44,949 nucleotides of DNA from Pseudomonadota bacterium (GTDB lineage: Bacteria > Pseudomonadota > Gammaproteobacteria > JAKBBU01): the NCBI GenBank assembly GCA_021808365.1, contig JAKBBU010000012.1:1-44949 (forward strand), in the 5' to 3' direction. Shown piece after piece: positions 1-8,474 of this stretch. The number at the start of each line of letters is the position of its first letter. The stretch's first letter is position 1. The notes under the pieces are model-generated. The model was not told where the DNA came from and ran no database searches. It worked only from the letters and a program-made list of their open reading frames with translations. Made by a program: the position numbers and the translations under genes.

Positions 1-123
1 TTCTTCTTTTCATGATATTTCAGCGTATTTTCTCGCAATGACGAAAAAATATATATTTTTCAAGTCGTTAAAAATAGCTTATCCATAACTCAGGTTAATA
101 TAGATAAGTAGGAGGAAAAAGCT
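1..123. other. Leader region upstream of the toxin-antitoxin pair
   Basis: No coding sequence is visible here. The stretch is A+T-rich and ends in a strong Shine-Dalgarno (AGGAGG at 110-115) serving the antitoxin start at 124. A TATAGA-like -10 hexamer sits near 99-104 but I see no convincing -35 at the right distance, so the promoter is not called. The gene to the left lies outside the window. Confidence 0.4.
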
Positions 124-366
124 ATGAACGCTAAGGTAATGTTTTCTTTCCCTGACCAGTTGATTACTCGAATGAAAGCTGCGATTCCTTCACGTGATCG
201 GAGCAGGGTTGTCGCCATTCTTTTAGAAAAAGAAATAAGTCTCAGAGAGCGAAACCTTTATCTTTGTGCCAAGGAGCTTGAAGAAAGTTCTGGGCTAAAA
301 GATGAGATGGCAGTGTGGGATGATCAATTTGGTCAGGACGGGTTAGATGATGATACACAAAGGTAG
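124..366 (+). CDS. Antitoxin of a MazEF/PemIK-type toxin-antitoxin module
   Basis: An 80-residue acidic protein lies directly upstream of, and overlaps, a MazF/PemK-family toxin gene. The N-terminus (KVMFSFPDQLITRMKAAIP followed by RDRSRVVAILLEKEI) has the strand-helix-helix spacing of a ribbon-helix-helix DNA-binding antitoxin: a short beta strand, a helix, a turn at SRDR and a second helix. The C-terminal half is acidic (EESSGLKDE, DDQFGQDGLDDD) and would wrap the toxin. A strong AGGAGG Shine-Dalgarno 8 nt upstream fixes the ATG. The stop codon lies inside the toxin gene, so translation is coupled. Antitoxins of this type usually repress their own operon. The family is inferred from position and pattern. 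Confidence 0.75.
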   Translation: MNAKVMFSFPDQLITRMKAAIPSRDRSRVVAILLEKEISLRERNLYLCAKELEESSGLKDEMAVWDDQFGQDGLDDDTQR

Positions 367-697
367 TTCCTTTAAGTTTCAAAGGGGTGATGTTTATCTT
401 GTGGAGGAGCATCAGGTTCAGGGTGGTGAGCAAAAGAAAACTCGTCCTTGGGTTTTAATGGGGGCATCGCCGATAAATGCGGCTCGCAGTACGGTTTTGG
501 CAATTCCTCTCTCGACACAGGCACCGGAGAAGCCACCTTTAAGCATCAAGGTTTATTTTAATAATTCCAATGTATGTGCTGTCTTAGATCAGCTACGTGC
601 CCTCGACAAGAAAAGATTCCTTCGCTTTGAAGGCGTATTGTCTAATCATGAGATGGGTTTAATCGACGATGGATTACGTCAGGTTTTAGTTTTATAA
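347..697 (+). CDS. MazF/PemK-family endoribonuclease toxin
   Basis: A 116-residue protein of normal length for the PemK/MazF fold. It shows the family hallmarks in order: FQRGDVYLVE (first strand, RGDV motif, residues about 11-20), KKTRPWVLMG (RP motif, about 31-40), INAARSTVLAIPLST (STV strand, about 43-57) and CAVLDQLRALDKKRF (D-Q-x-R-x-x-D motif, about 77-91). Family members cleave mRNA in a sequence-dependent way and are neutralised by the partner antitoxin. The first of two adjacent ATGs was chosen; ATG at 350 is equally possible. It overlaps the antitoxin by 20 bp upstream. Its 3' end overlaps the convergent nth gene by 19 bp, so the last codons of both genes share DNA. Target specificity cannot be read from the sequence. 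Confidence 0.85.
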   Translation: MMIHKGSSFKFQRGDVYLVEEHQVQGGEQKKTRPWVLMGASPINAARSTVLAIPLSTQAPEKPPLSIKVYFNNSNVCAVLDQLRALDKKRFLRFEGVLSNHEMGLIDDGLRQVLVL

Positions 698-1332
698 AGT
701 ATTTCCTCCTTCCCCTCAAACTCACATAAATCCCGAATTAAACATTCGGGACATTTGGGTTTGCGCGCTAAACAAACATAACGCCCATGTAGAACCAACC
801 AATGATGCGCATCATGCAGAAATTCCTTAGGCACATTTTTTAATAAATTTTTTTCAACTTCGAGTGGTGTTTTTCCAGGCGCTAGTCCTGTTCGATTAGC
901 AACACGAAAAATATGCGTATCCACTGCAATTGTAGGTTCACCAAACGCTGAATTTAAAATCACATTTGCCGTTTTACGCCCAACCCCAGGAAGTGCTTCG
1001 AGGGCTTCGCGGGTGTTGGGAACTTGGCTGTGATGTTGTTCAATTAAAATTTCACATGTTTGAATAATGTGTTTCGCCTTGCTATTGTAAAGGCCGATCG
1101 TTTTAATATATTTTTTTAAACCTTCAAGGCCAAGCGCTACAAAAGCCTCAGGCGTATTAGCGATAGGAAATAAAATCGCAGTGGCTTTGTTGACGCCAAC
1201 ATCGGTTGATTGTGCCGATAAAATGACGGCAATGAGTAATTCAAACGGCGTTGAATAATTTAATTCTGTCCTAGGATGAGGATTTTTTTTCTGAAACCGT
1301 TTGAATAATTCGATGCGTTGTTGTGCAGTCAT
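679..1332 (-). CDS. nth: Endonuclease III (DNA glycosylase/AP lyase)
   Basis: A bifunctional base-excision repair enzyme that removes oxidised pyrimidines and cuts the abasic site. The 217-residue protein has the helix-hairpin-helix [10 protein letters not shown] with catalytic Lys120, catalytic Asp138 in VDTH, and the [4Fe-4S] ligands Cys187, Cys194, Cys197 and Cys203 (C-x6-C-x2-C-x5-C). These numbers are the same as in the E. coli enzyme. It starts within the last bases of the ferredoxin gene (4-bp overlap), so the two are translationally coupled. The rsxB-nth linkage echoes the E. coli rsx-nth operon. Its 3' end runs 19 bp into the convergent toxin gene. Confidence 0.97.
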   Translation of the reverse strand: MTAQQRIELFKRFQKKNPHPRTELNYSTPFELLIAVILSAQSTDVGVNKATAILFPIANTPEAFVALGLEGLKKYIKTIGLYNSKAKHIIQTCEILIEQHHSQVPNTREALEALPGVGRKTANVILNSAFGEPTIAVDTHIFRVANRTGLAPGKTPLEVEKNLLKNVPKEFLHDAHHWLVLHGRYVCLARKPKCPECLIRDLCEFEGKEEILYKTKT

Positions 1333-1709
1333 AGACCTTCCTTTTTAGATTGAACTCTCGCCAATGCTGCGGCAATTTCGGCTTTACGGGCTTCTAAAGA
1401 TTCACGGCTTGGTTTTTCGCGTTGTTGCGTAATATATTCTAAACGCTGTTTTTGAGCTTGATGAAGTTGCTTAGAACGCTGTGCGCGACGCAAGCGCTCA
1501 GGTTGCGGTAAGGGTGGTTGCTCGATGAGCTCGATGCAGTCAACAGGGCAGGGAGGTAAACAAAGTTTGCAACCGATGCAATCATCCGTGATAACGGTGT
1601 GCATCCATTTGGCGCTGCCAACGATGGCGTCGACGGGACAGGCTTGGATGCATTTGGTGCAGCCGATGCAATCAGCCTCGATGATTTTTGCGATCAGTGC
1701 GAGTTTCAT
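1329..1709 (-). CDS. Short RnfB/RsxB-like 2[4Fe-4S] ferredoxin
   Basis: A 126-residue ferredoxin with two classic clusters, [18 protein letters not shown] (residues about 14-31) and [18 protein letters not shown] (about 44-61), each C-x2-C-x2-C-x3-C-P. The sequence closely follows the C-terminal ferredoxin domain of RnfB/RsxB but lacks that protein's N-terminal membrane helix and extra Fe-S domain. An in-frame TAA lies a few codons upstream of the ATG, so the short form is real and not a start error. The tail (residues about 65-126) is charged, rich in Arg, Gln and Glu, and probably helical. It is coupled to nth. No other rnf/rsx genes lie nearby, so it more likely works as a soluble electron carrier, perhaps for Nth cluster maintenance or redox sensing; that role is inference. 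Confidence 0.85.
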   Translation of the reverse strand: MKLALIAKIIEADCIGCTKCIQACPVDAIVGSAKWMHTVITDDCIGCKLCLPPCPVDCIELIEQPPLPQPERLRRAQRSKQLHQAQKQRLEYITQQREKPSRESLEARKAEIAAALARVQSKKEGL

Positions 1710-1736
1710 GGTTTTATGACTTAATTAAATTTTATA

Positions 1737-1830
1737 ACTCTACATTAAGTTACATTAATTGTAACCTAATGTAGAGTGGCGCCAGATGAGTAGGGTCTGC
1801 TTGAGGAAAGCAATTGTAAACAGACCCTAG
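1737..1830. repeat. Two adjacent hairpins between rlpA and the ferredoxin gene
   Basis: The first hairpin (1737-1777) has 17-nt arms with one mismatch (ACTCTACATTA.GTTAC) and a 7-nt loop. The second (1790-1830) pairs TAGGGTCTG with CAGACCCTA around a loop that contains a smaller GCTT/AAGC stem. Neither is followed by a T-run on the minus strand. They could end the mltB-rlpA transcript, or be remnants of a palindromic mobile element. Confidence 0.6.
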
Positions 1831-1831
1831 G

Positions 1832-2794
1832 TCAATCCACCACCGTGAACGGTTTTCCTAAATGTTGGCGTTTTAGTTTTCTGTACAGGGAATCACTGAG
1901 TGAAACATTGGAGAGCGGTCCGATCCAGACGCGGTAAAGAGGTTCTGAAGAAGTGCCTGCTGTTTTGATAAAGACGGGTTCTTTGACGTCGTCTTGAACG
2001 GCTTTGACAAGTTTGTCGGCGTGATCGCGTTGGCTGAATGCGGCAACTTGTAAGTAAATATGGGCCTTTGTCGGTGTGACGTGGGTAACATTCTTGGTGT
2101 TGTAGTTTTTGGGATTAATGGCTTTGACTTCGACGAGTGCTGTGCCAGTGGGGAGCATACCAAGTTTGTAGGCAGCGGCGTAGGAGACGTCGATGATGCG
2201 GTTTTCGTGGAAGGGTCCGCGGTCGTTGACTTTGACGATGACTTGGCGACCATTGGCGAGGTTGGTGACTTGGACATAGGTTGGGAGAGGCAGGATTTTG
2301 CTGGCCGCTGTCATTTGGTACATGCTGTAGCGTTCGCCGTTGGAGGTACGGTGGCCGTCGAATTTGGTACCGTACCAGGAGGCGATGCCCTTGCTGTCGT
2401 ACCCGGCACTGGTTTTGAGTACATGATAGGTTGTGCCATAGACGGAGTAGGTTTTGTTGCCGTATTTGCTGGTTTTTTCGGGTTTGGGGACGGCGTCTGG
2501 AATTTTACTTAAGTTGGTCGGCGGGTGTTGGGGTGCGCTGTCGAGGATTTCAGCGTAGGGAGTGCTGCGGACATTGCTGCTGCAGCTGGCGATGAGAAGT
2601 GCGAGTAAGAGGATGGTGAGGGATGTAGTTGCGCGTATTGTGCGTTTAATACCATTTCCCAAATTTAGTTTAATGTTTGTCGGTAACAAGGAAGAGTGCG
2701 CCAATGCCACAACACGCATTGGGGCACTCTTCCTTGTTACCGATATGCCTAAAGGGCACTTAAATTTGAGAAATGGTATTAGTTTATTTTTCAA
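1832..2794 (-). CDS. rlpA: RlpA septal-ring lytic transglycosylase lipoprotein
   Basis: RlpA proteins cleave denuded peptidoglycan glycan strands and bind them through a SPOR domain at the division site. Visible here are a lipoprotein signal (hydrophobic LTILLLALLIAS then Cys71), a double-psi beta-barrel domain (GIASWYGTKFDGHRTSNGE ... VKVNDRGPF ... RIIDVSYAAAYKLGM, about residues 137-215) and a C-terminal SPOR repeat (IYLQVAAFSQRDHADKL ... YRVWIGPLS, about 246-318). The chosen start is TTG at 2794, which has an AGAGGA Shine-Dalgarno. The first 58 residues before the hydrophobic core are abnormally long, and residues about 5-49 are encoded by a palindromic element (2647-2781). The native start is therefore uncertain; a TTG at the element's inner edge is another candidate but has no ribosome site. 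It follows mltB by 35 bp, so the two wall hydrolases probably form one unit. Confidence 0.9.
   Translation of the reverse strand: MKNKLIPFLKFKCPLGISVTRKSAPMRVVALAHSSLLPTNIKLNLGNGIKRTIRATTSLTILLLALLIASCSSNVRSTPYAEILDSAPQHPPTNLSKIPDAVPKPEKTSKYGNKTYSVYGTTYHVLKTSAGYDSKGIASWYGTKFDGHRTSNGERYSMYQMTAASKILPLPTYVQVTNLANGRQVIVKVNDRGPFHENRIIDVSYAAAYKLGMLPTGTALVEVKAINPKNYNTKNVTHVTPTKAHIYLQVAAFSQRDHADKLVKAVQDDVKEPVFIKTAGTSSEPLYRVWIGPLSNVSLSDSLYRKLKRQHLGKPFTVVD
2647..2781. mobile_element. 131-bp TA-flanked palindromic element (MITE-like) inside rlpA
   Basis: The element runs from ATACCATTTC to GAAATGGTAT (2649-2779) and is flanked on both sides by TA, as expected for Tc1/mariner/IS630-type insertion. The inner arms pair TCGGTAACAAGGAAGAGTGC with its near-perfect complement, then AATGC/GCATT around a CACAACAC loop. 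The middle of the arms is unpaired (about 13 against 17 nt). It sits wholly within the open reading frame of rlpA and contains no stop in that frame. A related element lies at 44811-44913. Confidence 0.8.
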
Positions 2795-2829
2795 TGTTGA
2801 GTTCCTCTTTCAGATATCGGTTTTTTTAT

Positions 2830-3807
2830 CTAGCGGGCTTTTCGAATCGCCTCTCCCAATTGAAACACCGCCATCGCATAAAGTGGGCTGGCATTGTAGG
2901 CGGTGATCGCATAAAAATTGGTAAATCCGAGCCAGTATTGAGGACTGTATCGGCCTTGTAATTGAATTAAGTTAGCTCTAGCGCCTTTCGGGTATGATTT
3001 TCTAATCGTCACGCCTGCTTTTTTCAATTCATCTTCGGTATAAAGGGGCGACAATTTATTAATCTTTAAAGACTTATAAGCAGGACCGTGTACAGACGTC
3101 GATTGTGCAATGGGTGCATTGGCTTTCCAACCAAAATGATTCAAGTAATTCGCAATGCTGCCGATCGCATCGACTGGATCATGATCGAGATCAATCGGCG
3201 GTTTTCCTGAAAAATCAACAGCATATTCTCGGCAGCTCGTAGGCATGAATTGGGGGATCCCAATAGCGCCAGCATAGGAGCCTGTTGTTAATAAGGGATT
3301 TAATTGCTGTTCTCGTGCCATCAGCAAGAATTGCCGAAGTTCTGAACGAAAATAAGGAGCACGTTTGGGATATTGGAAGGCTAAGGTTGATAGGGTATCG
3401 ATCACGCGGAAATTACCTGGATTCTGCCCGTAATTGCTCTCAACGCCGATGATCGCGACGATGATTTCAGGCGCGACGCCGTATTGTTGTTGAGCCTTGG
3501 CAAGGCTTTCGGCATGAGCATTCCAAAATTGAACGCCTTGTTTAATGCGTTGTTTGCTGACGAGGGCTTTTTTGTAGATATACCAGGGTTGCGCCTCAAA
3601 GGGGCGGTTCATGGCAGTAATGATTTTTGGATTAAAGTTAACTTGTTGAAAAATATGGTTAAGATTTTTCTTTTTGAAGCCATCTTGGTTGACGAGGGAG
3701 GCGATGAAAGCTTGAACGTCAGGGTCTTTGCTGATGTCGGCCCTGGCAGGCAGGGCGAATAACATGGCCAGCGCAATGAAGATGAAAGAACGTAAAAAAG
3801 GGTTCAT
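2830..3807 (-). CDS. mltB: MltB-type lytic murein transglycosylase
   Basis: It cleaves the MurNAc-GlcNAc bond of peptidoglycan to give 1,6-anhydro ends. The 325-residue protein starts with a Sec signal (MNPFLRSFIFIALAMLFALP, cleaved after ARA); it lacks the lipobox of E. coli MltB. The SLT_2 domain contains AIIGVESNYGQNPG with catalytic Glu123, then GAIGIPQFMPTSCREYAVDF and DAIGSIANYLNHFGW. The ATG at 3807 was chosen because the frame extends 29 codons upstream only by running into the end of wrbA and because the signal peptide begins here. The gene is followed closely by rlpA, another glycan-strand hydrolase, so the pair probably acts together in wall remodelling at the septum. Confidence 0.93.
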   Translation of the reverse strand: MNPFLRSFIFIALAMLFALPARADISKDPDVQAFIASLVNQDGFKKKNLNHIFQQVNFNPKIITAMNRPFEAQPWYIYKKALVSKQRIKQGVQFWNAHAESLAKAQQQYGVAPEIIVAIIGVESNYGQNPGNFRVIDTLSTLAFQYPKRAPYFRSELRQFLLMAREQQLNPLLTTGSYAGAIGIPQFMPTSCREYAVDFSGKPPIDLDHDPVDAIGSIANYLNHFGWKANAPIAQSTSVHGPAYKSLKINKLSPLYTEDELKKAGVTIRKSYPKGARANLIQLQGRYSPQYWLGFTNFYAITAYNASPLYAMAVFQLGEAIRKAR

Positions 3808-3836
3808 GGCTTGTTTCTGGAGAAAAAAGAAACATT

Positions 3837-4463
<627 letters not shown>

Positions 4464-4495
4464 TTATGAGTTGATTGTAGATTATTTTTGATAAG

Positions 4496-5329
4496 ATGGG
4501 AATAAATGAAGAGATTGATTTCGTGATGGATTTGAAAAAATATTACACCTACTTTAACCAATGGCGGATTTTATCCCGGGAAGTCAATTGTACTTACCGG
4601 GCCGCCGCATTAACTTACATGACCTTATTGGCCTTGGTGCCCTTGATGGTTGTGAGCTTTGATGTCTTAGCTATCTTTCCCGTTTCAAAAACACTTGCTG
4701 TCTCCATAGAGCATTTTATTTTTCAAAACTTCGTACCTGCAACGGGGCAGGTTGTTCAAGATTATCTCGAATCGTTTGCCGCCCAAGCCAAGCAGCTCTC
4801 ATTTATTGGAGCCATTTTTTTAATTGTGACGGCTATTTTATTGTTATTTACGGTTGAACAAAGTTTTAATGCGATTTGGCAAATTAAAAAACATCGGCAT
4901 GGTGTCATGGCTTTTTTCGTGTATGGTTTTGCATTAATCATCATACCCATTTTAATTGGGATTGGATTTGCAATTACCTCCTATATTTCAGCTTTACCGC
5001 TCATGGCTCAATTTTTAACACATATTGAAATTGAAAATGCAGTTTTTTACGGATTACCTTATTTGTTTAGCAGTATTGCCTTAGTTTTTTTGTATAAAGT
5101 GATGCCAAATTGTAAAGTGCGTTTGAGTGCAGCCTTATGGGCTGGTTTTTTAGCCGCTCTCTTATTTGAGGTTGCGAAAATTGGGTTTACCCTTTTTGTT
5201 CAGCATTTTCCGGCCTATCAATTACTCTACGGCGCGCTCGCGGCGATCCCTTTGTTTCTCATTTGGGTTTATTTGTCTTGGTTGATTATCCTTTGGGGTG
5301 GCGTGTTTTCAAAAGTGCTTGTGCTTTAG
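4496..5329 (+). CDS. YihY/BrkB-family inner-membrane protein
   Basis: A 267-277 residue polytopic membrane protein of the YihY/virulence factor BrkB family (formerly linked to RNase BN, now considered of unknown function). The family signature is seen in TYRAAALTYMTLLALVPLMVV (residues about 34-54), followed by five more hydrophobic segments, including FIGAIFLIVTAILLLFTVEQ and PLFLIWVYLSWLIILWGGVF at the C-terminus. It ends immediately after the last helix, so it lacks the soluble tail some homologues have. Start choice is open: ATG at 4496, or ATG at 4526 (MDLKKYY), which fits family N-termini better; neither has a strong Shine-Dalgarno. Confidence 0.88.
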   Translation: MGINEEIDFVMDLKKYYTYFNQWRILSREVNCTYRAAALTYMTLLALVPLMVVSFDVLAIFPVSKTLAVSIEHFIFQNFVPATGQVVQDYLESFAAQAKQLSFIGAIFLIVTAILLLFTVEQSFNAIWQIKKHRHGVMAFFVYGFALIIIPILIGIGFAITSYISALPLMAQFLTHIEIENAVFYGLPYLFSSIALVFLYKVMPNCKVRLSAALWAGFLAALLFEVAKIGFTLFVQHFPAYQLLYGALAAIPLFLIWVYLSWLIILWGGVFSKVLVL

Positions 5330-5375
5330 AAAAGAACGGCTTACCATATTTATTTACCGATAGGATACTTTCCGG

Positions 5376-5852
5376 ATGGCCGATCAAGAAGAGTTTGCAG
5401 AAGAAGATTTAGCAGCTATTGTTATGCTGGGAGTGATCGTTTTAGCTTCTTCATTTATACTAGTCCAGCTTTATTTTTTGATTAAAGTATGTCATGGAGT
5501 GGATCGGAAGGAAAGTATCTCTTTGTCTCCTTTTCAAAATACTCAAAGTTTTTCGCGACCTCTTCAATTTAGTTTTTTGCAAGAATATTATTCATGTGAG
5601 CGAGCGGCTGTTGCAACTTCAATAGGGCTTATGACCAGCGGAATATCATTCATAAGTTTTTTATTAGCTTGTGGCGATATTGACTGGAAAAAGGGAATAA
5701 TGAGTGCGGCGGTATCTATTGGATTAGGTATAGCCATCGCTTCTGCAATGATCTGTATATTTCATTGTGTTTGTGGTTCAGTGATTAAAAATCTGAATGA
5801 TCCTGTAAGTGATTCAGATCAGGATTCAGATCATTCACAGTTGGATTATTAA
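5376..5852 (+). CDS. Hypothetical membrane protein (158 aa)
   Basis: I do not recognise this protein. It has an acidic N-terminus (MADQEEFAEEDL), a first hydrophobic segment (AAIVMLGVIVLASSFILVQL, about residues 13-32), a polar middle, and two more segments (SIGLMTSGISFISFLLAC about 81-98 and AAVSIGLGIAIASAMICIF about 109-127). It finishes in an acidic Ser/Asp tail (SDSDQDSDHSQ). Codon use looks like its neighbours. It lies 46 bp after yihY and could share its transcript. The next gene is also an orphan membrane protein with its own promoter. Lineage-specific membrane proteins like this are common in intracellular bacteria, but nothing in the sequence shows a role. Confidence 0.65.
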   Translation: MADQEEFAEEDLAAIVMLGVIVLASSFILVQLYFLIKVCHGVDRKESISLSPFQNTQSFSRPLQFSFLQEYYSCERAAVATSIGLMTSGISFISFLLACGDIDWKKGIMSAAVSIGLGIAIASAMICIFHCVCGSVIKNLNDPVSDSDQDSDHSQLDY

Positions 5853-5854
5853 AT

Positions 5855-5883
5855 TTGATTTTATGTTCTGATTCTTCTATAAT
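5855..5883 (+). promoter_or_regulatory. Sigma-70-like promoter for the 5947 gene
   Basis: TTGATT (5855-5860), a 17-nt spacer and a consensus TATAAT (5878-5883). The expected start site near 5890 gives a leader of about 55 nt, which contains a small imperfect hairpin (CACTCTG/CAGGGTG, 5895-5909). Confidence 0.7.
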
Positions 5884-5946
5884 TTATCCGCCTCACTCTG
5901 GCAGGGTGGATGCATGAGAATTCTTTATTAAAACAAGAGATTGAGT

Positions 5947-6408
5947 ATGACAAACACAGTTAAGCCAAGAAGAGTTATAAGAACTAGCCCTAACCCCAGC
6001 AGTGCGCCGAACCTTTTTGTGAGAACGAGGCCTCTAAATGCGGAGGAGCGGCAGCGTCAATACGATAAAGTTGAAAAGCTAGAAAAATTTGGAAGTAACG
6101 CAATATCAAGTTTAGTCATAGTAGAAATTGTCCTACTTACCATCAATGAGTTATTGAATAAGAGCGAAGTTGCAGTGACAGATAAAAATGAAGTTGGAAT
6201 TATGAATGTATTCTTCGTTCTCAGTCAAACACTCATGGGTCTCGCCCTATTGTTATCAGCTAGCCTGATATTATTTAGCAAGCTAGCAAAGAAATTCAAC
6301 GTTGCAGATACTTCTTTCATTATGGAAGTGGGGGAAAGGCAAGCACTACAAAATCAAAACGAAAACCCGGATATTTTGGATCAACATTTTAATAATGGAA
6401 TGGGATGA
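5947..6408 (+). CDS. Hypothetical two-span membrane protein (153 aa)
   Basis: I do not recognise this protein. The N-terminal 45 residues are soluble, basic and Pro/Arg-rich (KPRRVIRTSPNPSS, RTRPLNAEERQRQ). A first hydrophobic segment follows (SNAISSLVIVEIVLLTINEL, about 48-67), then a charged loop and a second segment (NVFFVLSQTLMGLALLLSAS, about 87-106). The C-terminus is polar. The ATG at 5947 is preferred over TTG at 5941 because AAGAGA lies at a good distance. It has its own strong promoter and is followed by proS on the other strand. Both this and the preceding gene are isolated orphans between housekeeping genes. Confidence 0.62.
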   Translation: MTNTVKPRRVIRTSPNPSSAPNLFVRTRPLNAEERQRQYDKVEKLEKFGSNAISSLVIVEIVLLTINELLNKSEVAVTDKNEVGIMNVFFVLSQTLMGLALLLSASLILFSKLAKKFNVADTSFIMEVGERQALQNQNENPDILDQHFNNGMG

Positions 6409-6495
6409 ACAGTTAAAAGTAGGTAATCGTTCACGGTATGCAGATATTCTGCAAAAAAGTCATTCTTACTTCAGTGTCATCCCGGGATTTAGTCG

Positions 6496-8193
6496 TTACA
6501 TCTTTAAAAAAGAAGATAAAGAATCAATAGCTATAATTTGAGGTGCTTCTTGATTGCGAGCCTTATATTCAATGGTTTTTTCATCCAGATTACGATCGTT
6601 AATCACTAATCGATGAGGAATACCAATGAGATCCATATCCGCAAACATCACACCGGGACGCTCATGTCGATCATCTAATAACACATCAAGGCCCTGCTTT
6701 TTCAGATCGTCATAGAGAGCAAGCACAGCCGTTTTCAGTCGTTCTGATTTTTCCAAATTAATCGGGATGATCACCACATCAAAGGGTGCAATGGCTTGTG
6801 GCCAAATGATCCCGCGATCATCATGATTTTGTTCAATAGCCGCAGCAATAATGCGCGTGACACCGATCCCATAACAGCCCATGGCCATGGGAACACTTTT
6901 TCCCTGTTCATTGAGCACATGAGCTTTCATCGCTTCACTGTATTTATAGCCTAATTGGAAAATATGGCCCACTTCAATGCCACGTTTAAAACGTAACACA
7001 CCGCGACCGTCAGGGCTTGGATCACCTTCCATGACTTGACGAAGATCGGCCGTTTGAGGTTCTGGTAGATCACGTGCCCAATTAACATGTTTTAAATGGA
7101 ACCCCGTTTCATTGGCTCCGCAAACAAAATGATCCAAATGTGCCGCATGATGATCCACGATAGTCGGCATGGATAATCCTATTGGACCCAGTGAACCTAA
7201 ATCACAACCTGTCGCAATTTTAATCTCTGTTTCACTCGCGAAGGTCAACGGTTTTGCAACTTCAGGTAATTTTTCAGCTTTGAGCGGGTTTAATTCATCA
7301 TTGCCGCGCAAGACCAGCGCAACTAAGGGTTGCTCACGACCTTTGACGATCAAGGTTTTAAGTATGTTTTTCGGATCAAAATGAAGGAAGGCCGCAACCT
7401 CATGAATGGTTTTTTGATCAGGTGTCGCAATCTTTTCAAGAGGATGGATTGCGGGTGCACGAGGGCTGGTTGGTTTTAATGCGCAAGCTTGTTCGAGATT
7501 TGCGGCATAATCACTGCCATCGCTTACAGCAAGTACATCTTCACCCGCATCAGCCAAGACTTGAAATTCATGTGAAAAATTACCACCAATGCTGCCGCTG
7601 TCGGCGAGGACTGCGCGAAAGGTGAGCCCAAGACGTGTGAAAATTTGTGTGTAGGTCTTGTACATGACCTCATAAGTTTGTGCAAGCGAGGCTTCATCAA
7701 TATGAAATGAATAAGAATCTTTCATGATAAATTCGCGTGCACGCATTATGCCAAAACGCGGACGAATTTCATCGCGAAATTTTGTGGCCATTTGATAAAA
7801 ATTAAGCGGCAATTGCTTATAGCTTTTGATTTCATTGCGCATGAGATCGGTGATGACTTCCTCATGGGTGGGTCCAAGGCAAAAAGAGCGCTGATGGCGA
7901 TCGGTGAGGCGTAATAATTCTGGGCCATATTGTTCCCAGCGGCCACTTTCTTGCCAGAGGTCCGCGGGTTGAACGAGAGGCATGAGGAGTTCAAGTGCGC
8001 CACTGCGATCCATTTCTTCACGAATGATGGTTTGTACTTTTTTTAATACGCGAAACCCAAGAGGCAGTAGAGTATAGAGCCCTGAACTGAGCTTGCGGAT
8101 GAGGCCCGCCTTGAGCATGAGTTGATGGCTGATTAATTCTGCATCAGCAGGAATTTCGCGGTGTGTGGCGAGGAGAAATTGACGGGTACGCAT
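6496..8193 (-). CDS. proS: Prolyl-tRNA synthetase (bacterial type with editing domain)
   Basis: Charges tRNA-Pro. The 565-residue length matches the bacterial type (E. coli 572). The class II catalytic core is visible ([20 protein letters not shown], motif 2 [31 protein letters not shown], and motif 3 in [15 protein letters not shown]). The YbaK-type editing domain (INS) is inserted between motifs 2 and 3, with its glycine-rich segment [11 protein letters not shown] and the VDHHAA region at about residues 340-355. The C-terminal anticodon-binding domain begins near [17 protein letters not shown] lies upstream of the ATG. The downstream biosynthetic operon also appears to use proline, but the two are far apart and no functional link is implied. 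Confidence 0.97.
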   Translation of the reverse strand: MRTRQFLLATHREIPADAELISHQLMLKAGLIRKLSSGLYTLLPLGFRVLKKVQTIIREEMDRSGALELLMPLVQPADLWQESGRWEQYGPELLRLTDRHQRSFCLGPTHEEVITDLMRNEIKSYKQLPLNFYQMATKFRDEIRPRFGIMRAREFIMKDSYSFHIDEASLAQTYEVMYKTYTQIFTRLGLTFRAVLADSGSIGGNFSHEFQVLADAGEDVLAVSDGSDYAANLEQACALKPTSPRAPAIHPLEKIATPDQKTIHEVAAFLHFDPKNILKTLIVKGREQPLVALVLRGNDELNPLKAEKLPEVAKPLTFASETEIKIATGCDLGSLGPIGLSMPTIVDHHAAHLDHFVCGANETGFHLKHVNWARDLPEPQTADLRQVMEGDPSPDGRGVLRFKRGIEVGHIFQLGYKYSEAMKAHVLNEQGKSVPMAMGCYGIGVTRIIAAAIEQNHDDRGIIWPQAIAPFDVVIIPINLEKSERLKTAVLALYDDLKKQGLDVLLDDRHERPGVMFADMDLIGIPHRLVINDRNLDEKTIEYKARNQEAPQIIAIDSLSSFLKM

Positions 8194-8262
8194 GGGTGAG
8201 ATCCTTCATAGGTAAGGCGTCAATTATAGGGTGGAATGGATCGTTTGAACAGGATCATTTGT

Positions 8263-8416
8263 TAGTAATGTCTCAGAGTGGTTATGTGTTTTTCAGAATT
8301 TGATTTTCCAAACACGCCGTAAATACCTCCCTGTAGGCTCAACGCCAGCTTCCCTGCTGGCGATGGTTTGTCAAATCAAATTCTGAAAAACACATAACCA
8401 CTCTGAGACATTACTA
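8263..8416. mobile_element. 154-bp element with perfect 44-bp inverted repeats, TA-flanked
   Basis: The arms 8263-8306 and 8373-8416 are exact reverse complements over 44 nt (outer sequence TAGTAATGTCTCAGAG). The outermost TA on each side fits a TA target duplication. The 66-bp centre holds a second hairpin (CGCCAGC TTCCCT GCTGGCG, 8343-8362) of the REP type. It lies between the divergent proS and lpxH genes and fills most of their shared upstream region. Perfect arms suggest a recent insertion or active maintenance. No transposase is encoded. Confidence 0.85.
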
Positions 8417-8474
8417 TGTTATATGGGTCTTTTTGAGGTAAAATCGCGCACAGTTTTATGTGGGCTCTAATAGA

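Noticed and set aside
2060-2512. 150-residue plus-strand frame opposite rlpA
   Set aside because: It is the antisense of conserved RlpA codons, is Gly/Val/Asp-repetitive as expected of a shadow frame, and has no ribosome site.
6302-6541. 79-residue frame overlapping the end of the 5947 gene and the end of proS
   Set aside because: Out of frame with the better-supported upstream gene, with no ribosome site and no domain pattern.
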